Source: Acidimicrobiaceae bacterium UBA7830
GTDB lineage: Bacteria; Actinomycetota; Acidimicrobiia; Acidimicrobiales; Ilumatobacteraceae
Length of the DNA stretch: 53,148 bases
Assembly: GCA_002501485.1 (NCBI GenBank)
Contig: DLTS01000048.1
Coordinates: 1 to 53,148, forward strand
Reading direction: 5' to 3'
This document shows, in pieces, positions 7,695 to 16,502 of this stretch; position 1 is the stretch's first letter, and every line of letters begins with the position of its first letter. Both the position numbers and the translations under genes were made by a program. The notes under the pieces were generated by a model, which did not search any database, was not told the DNA's origin, and saw nothing but the letters and a program-made list of their open reading frames with translations.

Positions 7695-8618
7695 GTGTCG
7701 GTGGATTCTCGTGCTCAGAGTGGTGTTCGCTCGGCAATCGTTGCGTACGCACTCTGGGGCAGCCTCACCGCATTCTGGAAACTGCTCAATGAATTTTCTT
7801 CAGTTGACCTCATCGGCTGGCGAGTCATCGCTGCGGTCGTCGTGCTGTGGGTGTTCATCACGATACGCGGCAACTTCTCGACCGTGGCCACCGCCCTCCA
7901 AGATCGCAACGTTCGAAAGTTTTTGCTTCCAGCCGCCGGGCTGCTCATCATTAACTGGTCAACATATGTTGGTGCAATCGTTTCGGGGAGGGTTCTCGAG
8001 ACTGCGCTTGGCTACTTCCTCGCTCCGCTCATCACGATGGCAATCGGTGTGACCATCCTCAGAGAGCGGCTCACCCCCATGCGAGTCGTCGCCATCATTC
8101 TCGTCATTGTCTCAATTTCAATCCTCACCGCCTCATACGGACAGGTGCCGTGGCTCTCCTTCGCTCTCGGAGGAAGTTGGGCCTTTTATGGCTTGGTGAA
8201 ACGTCAAGTCCCGCTCGACCCGATCCATAGTTTGACTGGCGAGGTCACAACCCTGCTGCCGATCGCCATTGTTGTCGGCATCATCTCTCTCACGCGCACG
8301 GGTGGTGTCGGCGAACTTGCATCGGGGTTTGACTGGGTGCTTCTCGCCGCAACAGGTCTCGTGACCGCTGCTCCACTTCTCTTGTTCGCCCATGCCGCCC
8401 CTCGAGTTCCGTTCACATTGCTCGGCCCTATTGGATGGATGGTGCCCATCATCAATTTCTTGCTCGGCTGGCTGGCGTATAAAGAGACAATGACAACCGC
8501 AAGGTTCATCGGGTTTGCCACGGTCTGGCTCGCTCTGGTGGTGGTCGCAGTCGAAACTGTGACTCGAGCGCGGGGTGAGCGGTCAATCGCTCAGAATGAG
8601 ACTGCGATTTCGCGCTAG
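7695..8618 (+). CDS. rarD: EamA/RarD-family permease
   Basis: This 307-residue membrane protein has about ten hydrophobic segments in two EamA repeats. Features typical of RarD are AYALWGSLTAFWKLL at the N-terminus, NWSTYVGAI near residue 90, LGYFLAPLI, and the late GPIGWMVPIINFLLGWL. RarD proteins are drug/metabolite transporter superfamily members; the substrate is not established. The start is GTG 7695; another GTG two codons on is possible. The pgi start lies 33 bases away on the other strand, so the two promoters overlap. Confidence 0.87.
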   Translation: MSVDSRAQSGVRSAIVAYALWGSLTAFWKLLNEFSSVDLIGWRVIAAVVVLWVFITIRGNFSTVATALQDRNVRKFLLPAAGLLIINWSTYVGAIVSGRVLETALGYFLAPLITMAIGVTILRERLTPMRVVAIILVIVSISILTASYGQVPWLSFALGGSWAFYGLVKRQVPLDPIHSLTGEVTTLLPIAIVVGIISLTRTGGVGELASGFDWVLLAATGLVTAAPLLLFAHAAPRVPFTLLGPIGWMVPIINFLLGWLAYKETMTTARFIGFATVWLALVVVAVETVTRARGERSIAQNETAISR

Positions 8619-8684
8619 CGGCATGTGTCGATGCAGCCCCTCACTCAACTGCTCAATCTGAAAGTCCTTTGAATAACGCGTGCC

Positions 8685-9731
8685 CTACTCGGCAACCGAG
8701 GTCGTCGACGAGGTTGGTGAGGTAGTGGTTGTCGTTGTTGTCGGCGGAACGGTGGTCGTAGTCGTCGTAGTAGTCGTCGAGGTTGTCGTAGTGGGATTCG
8801 GATTCGGCACACTTCCATCAAAACTCGGAAGGCTTTCGCTATAGGTCACGTCTTCAGGCTCGCTGACACCATTCCACACGAGCACAGATTCACCGAGTTC
8901 AACCAGCGACTGGAAGTACTCGGAGATGTGCATTGGAATTCGAACACAGCCATGTGAGGCCGGCTCAGAAGGCACTTGAATTGCCCCGTGAACAGCGATT
9001 CCGTAGTTGAAGTACACCGGATTCCACATGTCGCCAAGAGGGCCATTCCGTATGCCCTCCACAAGGCGCCGATATGCAAAAACTCCACCCGGAGTCTTTG
9101 CATATGCACAAATCTCTCTGGTGATCGGCTCTTCGAGGAGTTCACCCTCAGAATCGGTGTCGTAGGTGACAACTTCGCAATACAACGCTGGGTCTCCAAA
9201 CTCATCGAGTTCTCCCGATGACATATGAGTGATGAGCGCTGGCACGTCCTTGTGAAAGACAACGAGCACCTGCTCCTCAAGGTAGATCTCGGTGTGGTTT
9301 TGGAGACCGCCGGTGGGGCGACGTGGTCGCACCATCAGCGGCTCTTGCATCCGATCCCATAGGGCCGGAGTCACCACTCCGGTTGCGTCTTGACGAGGCA
9401 CCCCCATTACCAACTTTTCGTACGCCCACACGGCCTGCTTCGTCAACGTGCCAACAACTCCGTCAATCGGACCTGGATCGAATCCGATATCAGCAAGCCG
9501 TTGCTGCACCATTTCGACGTCTCCTCCGGTAGTTCCGCGCTCGAGATTGCGTGACAGAGGAACCTTCGGAACAATTATCGTGGTGGTCGTAACGGGAATG
9601 GTCGTCGACAAAACCACCGGCTCATCAGCAGCATCGTCAACGCTGGATGTTCCACCAACGACTGCGACAACGACGAGCAAAAGGGCTGCAACGACTGCAG
9701 GTATCCATCGGCGGTAGCGGTTAAACATCAT
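8685..9731 (-). CDS. L,D-transpeptidase with peptidoglycan-binding domain and Thr-rich tail
   Basis: From ATG 9731 the protein has 348 residues. A basic start and one membrane segment (about residues 7-27) lead to a threonine/valine-rich linker and then a PG_binding_1-like module (about 70-125, GGDVEMVQQRLADIGFDPG). A YkuD catalytic domain follows, with the HG and SHGCVR motif including the catalytic cysteine. The tail is an almost pure threonine run. YkuD enzymes make 3-3 peptidoglycan cross-links or attach proteins to the wall, outside the membrane. An upstream extension of the frame to 9977 is possible but runs into poorly conserved Cys/His-rich sequence, so the later start is preferred. 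Confidence 0.88.
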   Translation of the reverse strand: MMFNRYRRWIPAVVAALLLVVVAVVGGTSSVDDAADEPVVLSTTIPVTTTTIIVPKVPLSRNLERGTTGGDVEMVQQRLADIGFDPGPIDGVVGTLTKQAVWAYEKLVMGVPRQDATGVVTPALWDRMQEPLMVRPRRPTGGLQNHTEIYLEEQVLVVFHKDVPALITHMSSGELDEFGDPALYCEVVTYDTDSEGELLEEPITREICAYAKTPGGVFAYRRLVEGIRNGPLGDMWNPVYFNYGIAVHGAIQVPSEPASHGCVRIPMHISEYFQSLVELGESVLVWNGVSEPEDVTYSESLPSFDGSVPNPNPTTTTSTTTTTTTTTVPPTTTTTTTSPTSSTTSVAE

Positions 9732-9837
9732 GTGCAAGAAACAGCGTTGCAAGGCGAGTATGGCAGGAGAACAAGACAACGAACCACGGCAACGCTCAAA
9801 CGAACCGAGTCCACGTGCGGAGTAGACATCGTGTCGA

Positions 9838-10584
9838 TCATGACCGCCGAAGATCGCGGCGCAGCATCCACATCTCCAAAAGCATCTTTCGAATAACTGC
9901 CGGTGATGAAAGTGTCGATTCGCCACGCGTCCTTGGGAAATAGTCGACGCCCGTCTGCATAACTTCAAAACCTTCACGCTGAGCCCGGATTATGAGCTCA
10001 GCGTCAATGAACGAACCTTCGCTCTTCAGTTCCACTGCGTCGAGCACCCTTCGGCTCACCAGTTTGCAGGCAAAATTGATATCACGAACCCGAACACCGA
10101 AGACCGCCTTAATCAGCGTGTTGTACACCGTTGTGTACACCGCTCGAAGTGCTCCCTCACCAGTTCGGTCAAAGCGATACGCACTCACAATGTCAGCCTC
10201 ATACTCTCGATGCAGCCGAACAATGCGGGGCAACTCATTGAAATCAAACGGCAGGTCAGCGTCGGTGTAGAGCACGATGTCACCTTGCGCGGCAGCGAAC
10301 CCTGACCGCATTGAGCCGCCGAGTTTCCGATTTGTCGGGTGGTGGACAACATGAACGCGCGAATCCTCTTCTGCGAGTCGGTCGGCAATAGCAGCGGTGG
10401 CATCAGTCGATGCATCGTTAATAATAACGAGCTCATAATCGGCGATTTCGCCTGAGGTGACCATCCGCTCACACGAACGACGACCATACGCAATCGCACG
10501 CTTGATGTACTCCTCTTCATTCCACATTGGATAAAAGATGGACAGCATCGGCGAAGCCGGAGTTGTTGCTGACGAGGAGTTCAT
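9838..10584 (-). CDS. Family 2 glycosyltransferase (polyprenyl-phosphate mannosyltransferase-like)
   Basis: This 248-residue soluble GT-A enzyme has the GT2 features in order: LSIFYPMWNEEEYI near the N-terminus, VIINDASTDAT (about 53-63), the RKLGGSMRSGF stretch, the metal-binding DADLPFD, and a DINFACKLVSR segment. These resemble dolichol/polyprenol-phosphate sugar transferases, which load a lipid carrier for protein or wall glycosylation. There is no C-terminal membrane domain, as in short DPM1-type enzymes. A GAGG ribosome site lies just upstream of ATG 10584. It precedes the L,D-transpeptidase in the same direction with a 106-base gap. The donor and acceptor are not deducible. Confidence 0.87.
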   Translation of the reverse strand: MNSSSATTPASPMLSIFYPMWNEEEYIKRAIAYGRRSCERMVTSGEIADYELVIINDASTDATAAIADRLAEEDSRVHVVHHPTNRKLGGSMRSGFAAAQGDIVLYTDADLPFDFNELPRIVRLHREYEADIVSAYRFDRTGEGALRAVYTTVYNTLIKAVFGVRVRDINFACKLVSRRVLDAVELKSEGSFIDAELIIRAQREGFEVMQTGVDYFPRTRGESTLSSPAVIRKMLLEMWMLRRDLRRS

Positions 10585-10650
10585 GGCGCCTCAGGCTACC
10601 GACGAACTGCCCACCAGTAGGTTCGGGTCATCACACCTACACTGGCGACA

Positions 10651-11076
10651 ATGACTCTCCCCACCGATCCCGATCCTCCGGCGCCGCCTCGCAGCGGTTG
10701 CGAAATGGGCGGTGGATGGAAAGCGACAGTCACCCTCACATGGATTGGTGTCGTGATCGGACTTGCCTCGGTATGGGCGGTGAGCAGGCAAGTGGGTCTC
10801 AGCACCTGGTGGCTCGGCCCGCCAGCAAATAGCCGACACCTCGTCATCAACCTCGTGCCATTCATTGCCCCTTTTCTCGCCCTCATTTTGGCGATCGGTG
10901 GTTCGCACCGAACATGGAAAGTTGGCATGTTGGCCGGGGCGGCCATCACGCTGATCGGTGCCGTCGACCTCGGCCGAGTCACCAGGCTCGGCATCGTCGA
11001 AATCGTTCTCGGCCTTGCCGGAGCGGGTTCCTCCCTAGCTTCCTGGGTTGGTACGCCGCGTACTACTGCGCCCTGA
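10651..11076 (+). CDS. Small multi-spanning membrane protein, unknown function
   Basis: The 141 residues begin with a proline-rich cytoplasmic stretch (1-22) followed by about four hydrophobic segments (near 26-46, 64-82, 90-105 and 112-130). I recognise no family. The gene is oriented with argG, 27 bases upstream of it, and divergent from the glycosyltransferase. The ATG is chosen because the frame opens there; an upstream ribosome site is not clear. Confidence 0.6.
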   Translation: MTLPTDPDPPAPPRSGCEMGGGWKATVTLTWIGVVIGLASVWAVSRQVGLSTWWLGPPANSRHLVINLVPFIAPFLALILAIGGSHRTWKVGMLAGAAITLIGAVDLGRVTRLGIVEIVLGLAGAGSSLASWVGTPRTTAP

Positions 11077-11103
11077 CCAATAACGGCGATAGGTTCAAGT
11101 GCC

Positions 11104-12432
11104 ATGTCGAACGTGTTGATGACGCTTCCCGCCGGCGAGCGGATCGGAATCGCCTTTTCTGGCGGGCTTGATACCTCCGCTGCCGTTGCCTGGATGCGGG
11201 AGGGTGGAGCAAGCCCGTATTGTTACACGGCTGACCTTGGCCAGTATGACGAGCCTGATCTCTCGGCCGTGCCTGACCGCGCCCTTCAGTACGGAGCGGA
11301 GGCCGCTCGACTCATTGACTGTCGGGACGAACTCGTCCGCGAAGGCCTGATGGCATTGCAGTGTGGAGCGTTTCACATTCGCACGGCCGGCCGAACCTAT
11401 TTCAACACCACCCCAATTGGTCGCGCTGTCACCGGCACGCTGCTCGTCCAAGCAATGCAAGAAGATGGAGTCGACATTTGGGGTGATGGCTCCACCTACA
11501 AGGGAAATGACATTGAGCGCTTCTATCGCTACGGCCTGATGGTCAATCCAAAGTTGCGAATTTACAAGCCCTGGCTCGATGAGGCATTCGTTGAACAACT
11601 CGGTGGCCGCACTGGGATGAGCGAATTCCTCACCACTCGAAACCTTCCCTATCGGGACTCGGTGGAGAAGGCGTACTCAACAGATGCAAATATCTGGGGC
11701 GCCACGCATGAAGCGAAGGCCCTCGAGGAACTCTCCACGGGAATGGAGATTGTTGCGCCAATTATGGGAGTTGCCCACTGGGATCAAACGGTCAAAATCA
11801 CACACGAGGATGTCACCATCACGTTCGAGGAAGGCTGGCCTACCGAGATCAACGGTAAGACATTTGAAAATCATGTCGAATTGGTGCTTGAAGCCAACGC
11901 GATTGGCGGACGTCACGGCGTTGGCATGAGCGACCAAATTGAGAACCGCATCATCGAGGCAAAGTCTCGGGGAATTTATGAAGCCCCCGCTCTCGCCCTA
12001 CTGCACATCGCCTACGAGAGGCTGGTGTCAGCGATTCATAACGAGAACACGATTGAGAATTATCACACGATGGGACTGCGCCTCGGGCGTCTGCTCTATG
12101 AGGGTCGATGGTTTGACCCTCAAAGCCTCATGCTCAGGCAGCCACTGCTCAATTGGGTCGGATCCGCCGTCACCGGCTCTGTGACGCTCCGCCTTCGTCG
12201 AGGAGACGACTACTCGATTCTCGACACCACCGGACCCGACCTCACCTATGAGCCTGATCGTCTCTCGATGGAACAAGTTGAAGATGCTGCGTTTGGGCCG
12301 CTCGACCGAATCGGTCAACTCACGATGCGGAATCTCGACATCACCGACTCTCGGGACAAACTCGACGTCTACCGCCGGGTGGGTGCGCTCGGAAAAGCTG
12401 GCGCTCTCGAACTCGACCCGACACGTGACTGA
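11104..12432 (+). CDS. argG: Argininosuccinate synthase, E. coli-type (long form)
   Basis: This 442-residue enzyme joins citrulline and aspartate with ATP in the seventh step of arginine synthesis. The PP-loop SGGLDTS is at residues 19-25. Landmarks of the long subfamily known from E. coli are present and nearly unbroken: QCGAFH, TYFNTTPIGRAVTGT, IWGDGSTYKGNDIERFYRYGL, and SDQIENRIIEAKSRGIYEAP (each a separate block). Most actinobacterial ArgG proteins are the shorter, roughly 400-residue form and sit in an arg cluster. This gene is isolated, so transfer or lineage-specific replacement is possible. The ribosome site before ATG 11104 is weak. Confidence 0.97.
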   Translation: MSNVLMTLPAGERIGIAFSGGLDTSAAVAWMREGGASPYCYTADLGQYDEPDLSAVPDRALQYGAEAARLIDCRDELVREGLMALQCGAFHIRTAGRTYFNTTPIGRAVTGTLLVQAMQEDGVDIWGDGSTYKGNDIERFYRYGLMVNPKLRIYKPWLDEAFVEQLGGRTGMSEFLTTRNLPYRDSVEKAYSTDANIWGATHEAKALEELSTGMEIVAPIMGVAHWDQTVKITHEDVTITFEEGWPTEINGKTFENHVELVLEANAIGGRHGVGMSDQIENRIIEAKSRGIYEAPALALLHIAYERLVSAIHNENTIENYHTMGLRLGRLLYEGRWFDPQSLMLRQPLLNWVGSAVTGSVTLRLRRGDDYSILDTTGPDLTYEPDRLSMEQVEDAAFGPLDRIGQLTMRNLDITDSRDKLDVYRRVGALGKAGALELDPTRD

Positions 12433-12441
12433 ACGCTCGCC

Positions 12442-13521
12442 CTAACTTGTGCGAGCTTCAATGATGGCGGCGAGCAGATCTGCTCGGCCGGGCATGGTCT
12501 CAACTTCGACGAATTCGTGATCGGCATGGGCTCCGCCTCCCACGGCACCGAGCCCATCGAGTGTCGGAACACCGCACGCGGCGGTGAAGTTCCCATCGCT
12601 GCCTCCTCCAACCACCACTCCGACAACGGAAGCGTCATAAGCGAACGCAAGCGGCATGAGCTCGGCCGAGGCTGATTCAGGCATCGGTGGGCGCCCGACC
12701 CGACCGCTCACCTCAATGGTTGCCTCTGGATGCACCGGAGCAAGACCTGAAAATGCAGTTTCAATGCGGTGAGCTTCTTCGGCCGACGTCACCCGGACAT
12801 CGACCCGAATTCGGCTTTCGGCTGGGACAACATTGTCGGCCGTACCCGCAAGAGCAACTGTTGGCGTCACCGTCGTCCCCTGCAAATCATCTGCAAACTC
12901 TGCGATTGCGAGCACCTGATGCGCTGCTTCAACAAGTGAGTTCACGCCACGATGAGGTTCGAGACCAGCATGTGCGGCCCGACCGCCGATCACGACTTCG
13001 AAGGTGCCGGTTCCCTTTCGGCCTGTCTTCAGTGCTCCACCTTCGCCACTTGGCTCCAATACGAGGACCGTTCCGCACGCAACGGCTCGCTCCTCGAGAA
13101 GTGACCTCGACGTCGTTGACCCGACTTCTTCGTCACACGAAAGCAATATTTCAACCCCTGAGCGATCGTTTATCGACGCAACCGCGTGAATTGCTTGCAC
13201 AATTCCGGCTTTCATATCAAATACGCCCGGCCCGGTGGCCCGACCATTCTCGACATTGAACGGCCGTTGGACAAGCGTGCCTGCGGGAAAAACGGTGTCA
13301 TGGTGCCCCAAAATGAGCACCTTCGGGTCCCCGCCACCGGTCCAGTGCACGTGCGGACCCACCCCTTCATCAATCAGTGTTGGACGCGTCCCTAAATGCC
13401 GTTCTATGAGATCAGCAACTATCTCTGCCGATCGTGCCAACAATTGCGGATCACTCGAGGGTGACTCGGCTTCTACAAGTTGCCGGAGATCGTCGATCAT
13501 CGTTTCGAGCATGTCTCCCAT
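12442..13521 (-). CDS. M20-family metallopeptidase (carboxypeptidase G2-like)
   Basis: The protein has about 359 residues. M20 zinc enzymes hydrolyse peptide or N-acyl amino acid bonds. Visible metal and catalytic positions are GHHDTVFP (His and Asp), GVFDMKAG with the bridging Asp, CDEEVGS with the catalytic and metal Glu residues, LEPSGEG, and a late GGGAHADHEFV with the final His. The dimerisation domain begins around GTGTFEVVIGGRAAHAG. The pattern is closest to glutamate carboxypeptidase/ArgE-DapE relatives, and the natural substrate cannot be named. Starts at 13539 or 13512 are alternatives. The gene converges on argG with a 9-base gap. Confidence 0.87.
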   Translation of the reverse strand: MGDMLETMIDDLRQLVEAESPSSDPQLLARSAEIVADLIERHLGTRPTLIDEGVGPHVHWTGGGDPKVLILGHHDTVFPAGTLVQRPFNVENGRATGPGVFDMKAGIVQAIHAVASINDRSGVEILLSCDEEVGSTTSRSLLEERAVACGTVLVLEPSGEGGALKTGRKGTGTFEVVIGGRAAHAGLEPHRGVNSLVEAAHQVLAIAEFADDLQGTTVTPTVALAGTADNVVPAESRIRVDVRVTSAEEAHRIETAFSGLAPVHPEATIEVSGRVGRPPMPESASAELMPLAFAYDASVVGVVVGGGSDGNFTAACGVPTLDGLGAVGGGAHADHEFVEVETMPGRADLLAAIIEARTS

Positions 13522-13559
13522 CACCCACACGCTAGCCATGGGTGCGGCCGCTTATCCTC

Positions 13560-14498
13560 TCAGCCCCAAAGATCAGCACTGAGTTCGTCTCGATGGGGAG
13601 GATCAGCCCCTCGCCGACCGACTGCGATCGCAGATGCGTGAACACCTGCCGTGGCTGCAGCTGCGACGAGGTCAAGGTCGCTCAACGTGTCGCAGTGCAC
13701 GTCAGAATGAGTGCTGCGATGAACCCACCACGCCACAAAACCAGCACAGAACGTATCTCCAGCGCCGACGGTGTCGACGATGTCAACATGTGGAACAGCC
13801 ACCTGAGTTGAACCCTTCGAGGTGAGGATCTCAACTGGAGATGAGCCCGCAGTCACTGCGACAACCTTCGGGCCTTTCTCAAGCAATCGAGAAGCAGACG
13901 TCATCACATCGAGCTCTGGATAAAGATACTTGAGGTCCTCATCACTCACTTTGATGACATCTGCTGCAGCTACAACCGCATTCAGGCGCGCTCGGTACTC
14001 GTCAGGCTCGGTGATCACCAGAGGTCGACAGTTAATGTCGATCAACCCCAACGTTGTGGACGGTCTCTGGACCATGAGCTGAGCGATGTGATCGGCCACC
14101 GGCGAGAGAACGAGCCCGAGGCCTCCGGTCAGTATCCACCCCTCATCAACGTGAGCGTCGCGTCCAGCGGTCTCTTTAGCAGCAGTGCCATCGACGTAAA
14201 ACCTGTACGACGCGCTGCCGTCGTCGGACATTTCGGCTAACGCAAGTGTGGTTGGCGATGTCGTGCGCTGCACGTGGTCGACGTTCACCCCATCATCAAT
14301 CAGCTGAGTTAATAGATCGTCACCAAATCGATCTTCAGAGATTGCGCCGACGAAAGCCGTCTCAACACCAAGTCGGCCAAGCGCTCGAGCAGCATTGAAG
14401 GGAGCACCGCCGCACACGGCATCTACTGCACCTCCATCGGTGATGATGAGGTCGATCAAGGCCTCGCCAAAGACGGATACCTGCGGCGATGCTGCCAT
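13560..14498 (-). CDS. PfkB-family sugar kinase, fructokinase-like
   Basis: From ATG 14498 this is a 312-residue ribokinase-fold kinase. The N-terminal motif VFGEALIDLI, the substrate loop GGAPFNAARALGRLG, and the FYVDGTAA stretch resemble fructokinases. The C-terminal DTVGAGDTFCAGF carries the catalytic aspartate and anion hole. The expected reaction is ATP-dependent phosphorylation of a hexose such as fructose, feeding glycolysis next to pgi and glucokinase; the exact sugar is an inference. The frame remains open further upstream, but that sequence lies opposite the divergent antiporter gene and has no family similarity. Confidence 0.87.
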   Translation of the reverse strand: MAASPQVSVFGEALIDLIITDGGAVDAVCGGAPFNAARALGRLGVETAFVGAISEDRFGDDLLTQLIDDGVNVDHVQRTTSPTTLALAEMSDDGSASYRFYVDGTAAKETAGRDAHVDEGWILTGGLGLVLSPVADHIAQLMVQRPSTTLGLIDINCRPLVITEPDEYRARLNAVVAAADVIKVSDEDLKYLYPELDVMTSASRLLEKGPKVVAVTAGSSPVEILTSKGSTQVAVPHVDIVDTVGAGDTFCAGFVAWWVHRSTHSDVHCDTLSDLDLVAAAATAGVHASAIAVGRRGADPPHRDELSADLWG

Positions 14499-14586
14499 GT
14501 CATTATCGTCGCAGACATTTCGCAGAACCGGCGACATTCTCTCAAGCAATGAGGCAAGTTCGTTTTCCTCTGCGAGGATGGGTCCA

Positions 14587-15690
14587 ATGTCAGTAGTGAC
14601 TGTTATCGCTTTCATTGTCGGCACCTTCGTGCTGATTTCAGGGGCTGACATCATGGTTCGCGGGGCGGCACGCATCGCCGCGAGCAGTGGCCTGTCGCCG
14701 GTGGTCATCGGTCTTACCGTCGTCGCATTCGGAACGAGTGCCCCTGAACTCGCCGTGAGCATTGGGGCCGCGACACGAGGCACAAGTGATCTTGCCCTCG
14801 GAAATGTTATCGGCAGCAATATCGCCAACATCCTCCTCGTTCTCGGCTTGTCAGCAGTTGTCGGGTCAGGGCTCGTCGTCGCATTTCGGATCGTCCGCAT
14901 CGACGTTCCGCTGATGATCGGCGCATCAATTGCAGTCATCCTGCTCGGTCTCGACGGATCGCTCGGACGTATCGATGGTGCGCTGTTTGTTATCGTCCTC
15001 CTCGCCTACCTTTCTCGAACGGTGTCATCCGCAAGGTCAAATGCCGATGGCGAAAGCGACCATCACATTGCAAAAGAATATGAGGAGGGTCTTGCAGCTG
15101 AGATTTCAGGGACGCACCCGATATGGCAAAGCTTCGCACTCATTGTTGTGGGCATCGCCATGCTCATTATTGGCTCACAGTTACTCGTCACGGCTGCAAC
15201 AGACCTTGCAACGGCATTGGGGGCAAGTGACTTCCTCATCGGTCTCACCGTGGTCGCCGTCGGAACATCGCTACCCGAAATTGCGACGTCGATCGTTGCA
15301 GCCGCTAAAGGTCAACGAGACCTCGCTGTCGGAAACGCAGTGGGCTCGAACTTGTTCAATCTTCTCGCCGTGCTGGGATTTACCTCTCTCATTGCACCAA
15401 TTGAGGTAAGCAGTACCGCTCTCGGCTTCGACCTTCCGTTCATGCTTGCGGTTGCAATTGCATGTCTACCCATATTCGTGAACGGGTATGTCATCAAGCG
15501 TTGGGAAGGTTTGCTGTTCACCGGCTACTACGTCGGCTATCTAGCGTGGCTGGGGCTTGATGCTGCTTCGGCCTCCATCCACGACGAGTTCAGCTTTGCC
15601 ATGCTCGTGTTCGTTGTTCCACTCACCGCAATCACCCTCATCGTGACTGGCTTGCGTGCGGCGCGTCCGGCGCAAACGGCAGTGCAATAA
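14587..15690 (+). CDS. Calcium/sodium:cation antiporter (CaCA/YrbG type)
   Basis: From ATG 14587 the protein has 367 residues and about ten membrane segments in two inverted repeats. Each repeat carries the alpha motif of the Ca2+/cation antiporter superfamily: VVAFGTSAPELAVS with GNVIGSNIANI in the first half, and VVAVGTSLPEIATS with GNAVGSNLFNL in the second. These glutamates and asparagines form the ion site. Family members exchange Ca2+ or other cations for Na+ or H+ across the inner membrane. GAGG 9 bases upstream supports this start over an ATG at 14578. The gene is divergent from the sugar kinase with an 88-base gap. Confidence 0.92.
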   Translation: MSVVTVIAFIVGTFVLISGADIMVRGAARIAASSGLSPVVIGLTVVAFGTSAPELAVSIGAATRGTSDLALGNVIGSNIANILLVLGLSAVVGSGLVVAFRIVRIDVPLMIGASIAVILLGLDGSLGRIDGALFVIVLLAYLSRTVSSARSNADGESDHHIAKEYEEGLAAEISGTHPIWQSFALIVVGIAMLIIGSQLLVTAATDLATALGASDFLIGLTVVAVGTSLPEIATSIVAAAKGQRDLAVGNAVGSNLFNLLAVLGFTSLIAPIEVSSTALGFDLPFMLAVAIACLPIFVNGYVIKRWEGLLFTGYYVGYLAWLGLDAASASIHDEFSFAMLVFVVPLTAITLIVTGLRAARPAQTAVQ

Positions 15691-15734
15691 CCCCATGGCT
15701 AAAGGTCGCAGCGGCCACATGGCGGTGGCTGACG

Positions 15735-16484
15735 TCAGGTACGAACACTCGCCATTGCGGCACCAACGATGCCGGCCGTATTTGCAAACTCTGCAACGAC
15801 AATTTCAGGGCGGACCTCGTCGAGTAATGGCACCCATCTCTCCGCTGACTTCGACGCTCCTCCCCCGACGATGACCAGATCCGGCGAGAACAGCGCATCG
15901 ACTGTCTGAAGGTACCTCGATACTCGGCGAGCCCATTTGCGCCACGTCAGACCTTCACGCTTACGGGCACTTGCTGCCGCCCACCGCTCAAATGACTCAC
16001 CTCGGAACTCAAGATGGCCGAGCTCAGAGTTTGGGACGAGATAACCGTCAACAAACAAGGCTGAACCAATTCCTGTCCCAAATGTAAGGGTGATGGCGAC
16101 TCCCCGACAGCCTGCTCCGGCCCCGAATGACATCTCGGCAACGCCCGCGGCATCAGCATCGTTCATCACCACGACGTCGTGTTTCAGCAGTGACGAGAAC
16201 AATGTCTCCGCATCGACGTCAATCCAACTCTCGTCGATATTTGCTGCAGAGTGGACGATGCCACTGCGCACCACAGACGGGAGCGCTATCCCAACGGGGC
16301 CTTCCCATTCAAAATGCCGAACGAGGTCGACCAGAACGCCAGCCACCGACTCCGGGTTTGCCGGATACGGCGTTGGAATTCGAAACCGTTCAGCTGCGAG
16401 TTGACCAGACTCTGACAGATTCACTGGGGCAGCTTTTATTCCGCTACCGCCGATGTCGATACCGAACCCGATGCGTGAGGTCAC
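15735..16484 (-). CDS. ppgK: Polyphosphate glucokinase
   Basis: This 249-residue ROK-fold kinase phosphorylates glucose with polyphosphate (and usually ATP). The phosphate motif FGIDIGGSGIKAA opens the protein, MNDADAAG includes the catalytic Asp, and LTFGTGIGSALF is the second phosphate loop. The block VPNSELGHLEF followed by a GLTWRKWARRV segment is characteristic of actinobacterial polyphosphate glucokinases rather than other ROK proteins. It follows the geranylgeranyl-reductase-like gene by 18 bases on the same strand, so they may share a transcript. With pgi in the window it supports glucose entry into glycolysis. Confidence 0.93.
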   Translation of the reverse strand: MTSRIGFGIDIGGSGIKAAPVNLSESGQLAAERFRIPTPYPANPESVAGVLVDLVRHFEWEGPVGIALPSVVRSGIVHSAANIDESWIDVDAETLFSSLLKHDVVVMNDADAAGVAEMSFGAGAGCRGVAITLTFGTGIGSALFVDGYLVPNSELGHLEFRGESFERWAAASARKREGLTWRKWARRVSRYLQTVDALFSPDLVIVGGGASKSAERWVPLLDEVRPEIVVAEFANTAGIVGAAMASVRT

Positions 16485-16502
16485 GGTAACGAACGTTATC
16501 GA

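Noticed and set aside
9732..9977. N-terminal extension of the L,D-transpeptidase by 82 residues
   Set aside because: The extra part is Cys/His/Arg-rich without domain character, and a proper membrane anchor begins just after ATG 9731.
12435..12456. GCTCGC / GCGAGC hairpin at the argG-M20 convergence
   Set aside because: A 6-bp stem with a 10-base loop, overlapping the M20 coding end and with no T-run on either strand; too weak for a terminator call.
14499..14939. N-terminal extension of the sugar kinase frame
   Set aside because: It runs opposite the divergent antiporter gene and the PfkB motif starts right after ATG 14498.
15713..15730. GGCCAC-n6-GTGGCT hairpin between the antiporter and ppgK
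   Set aside because: The position between convergent genes is right for a terminator, but the stem is short and lacks a T-run.
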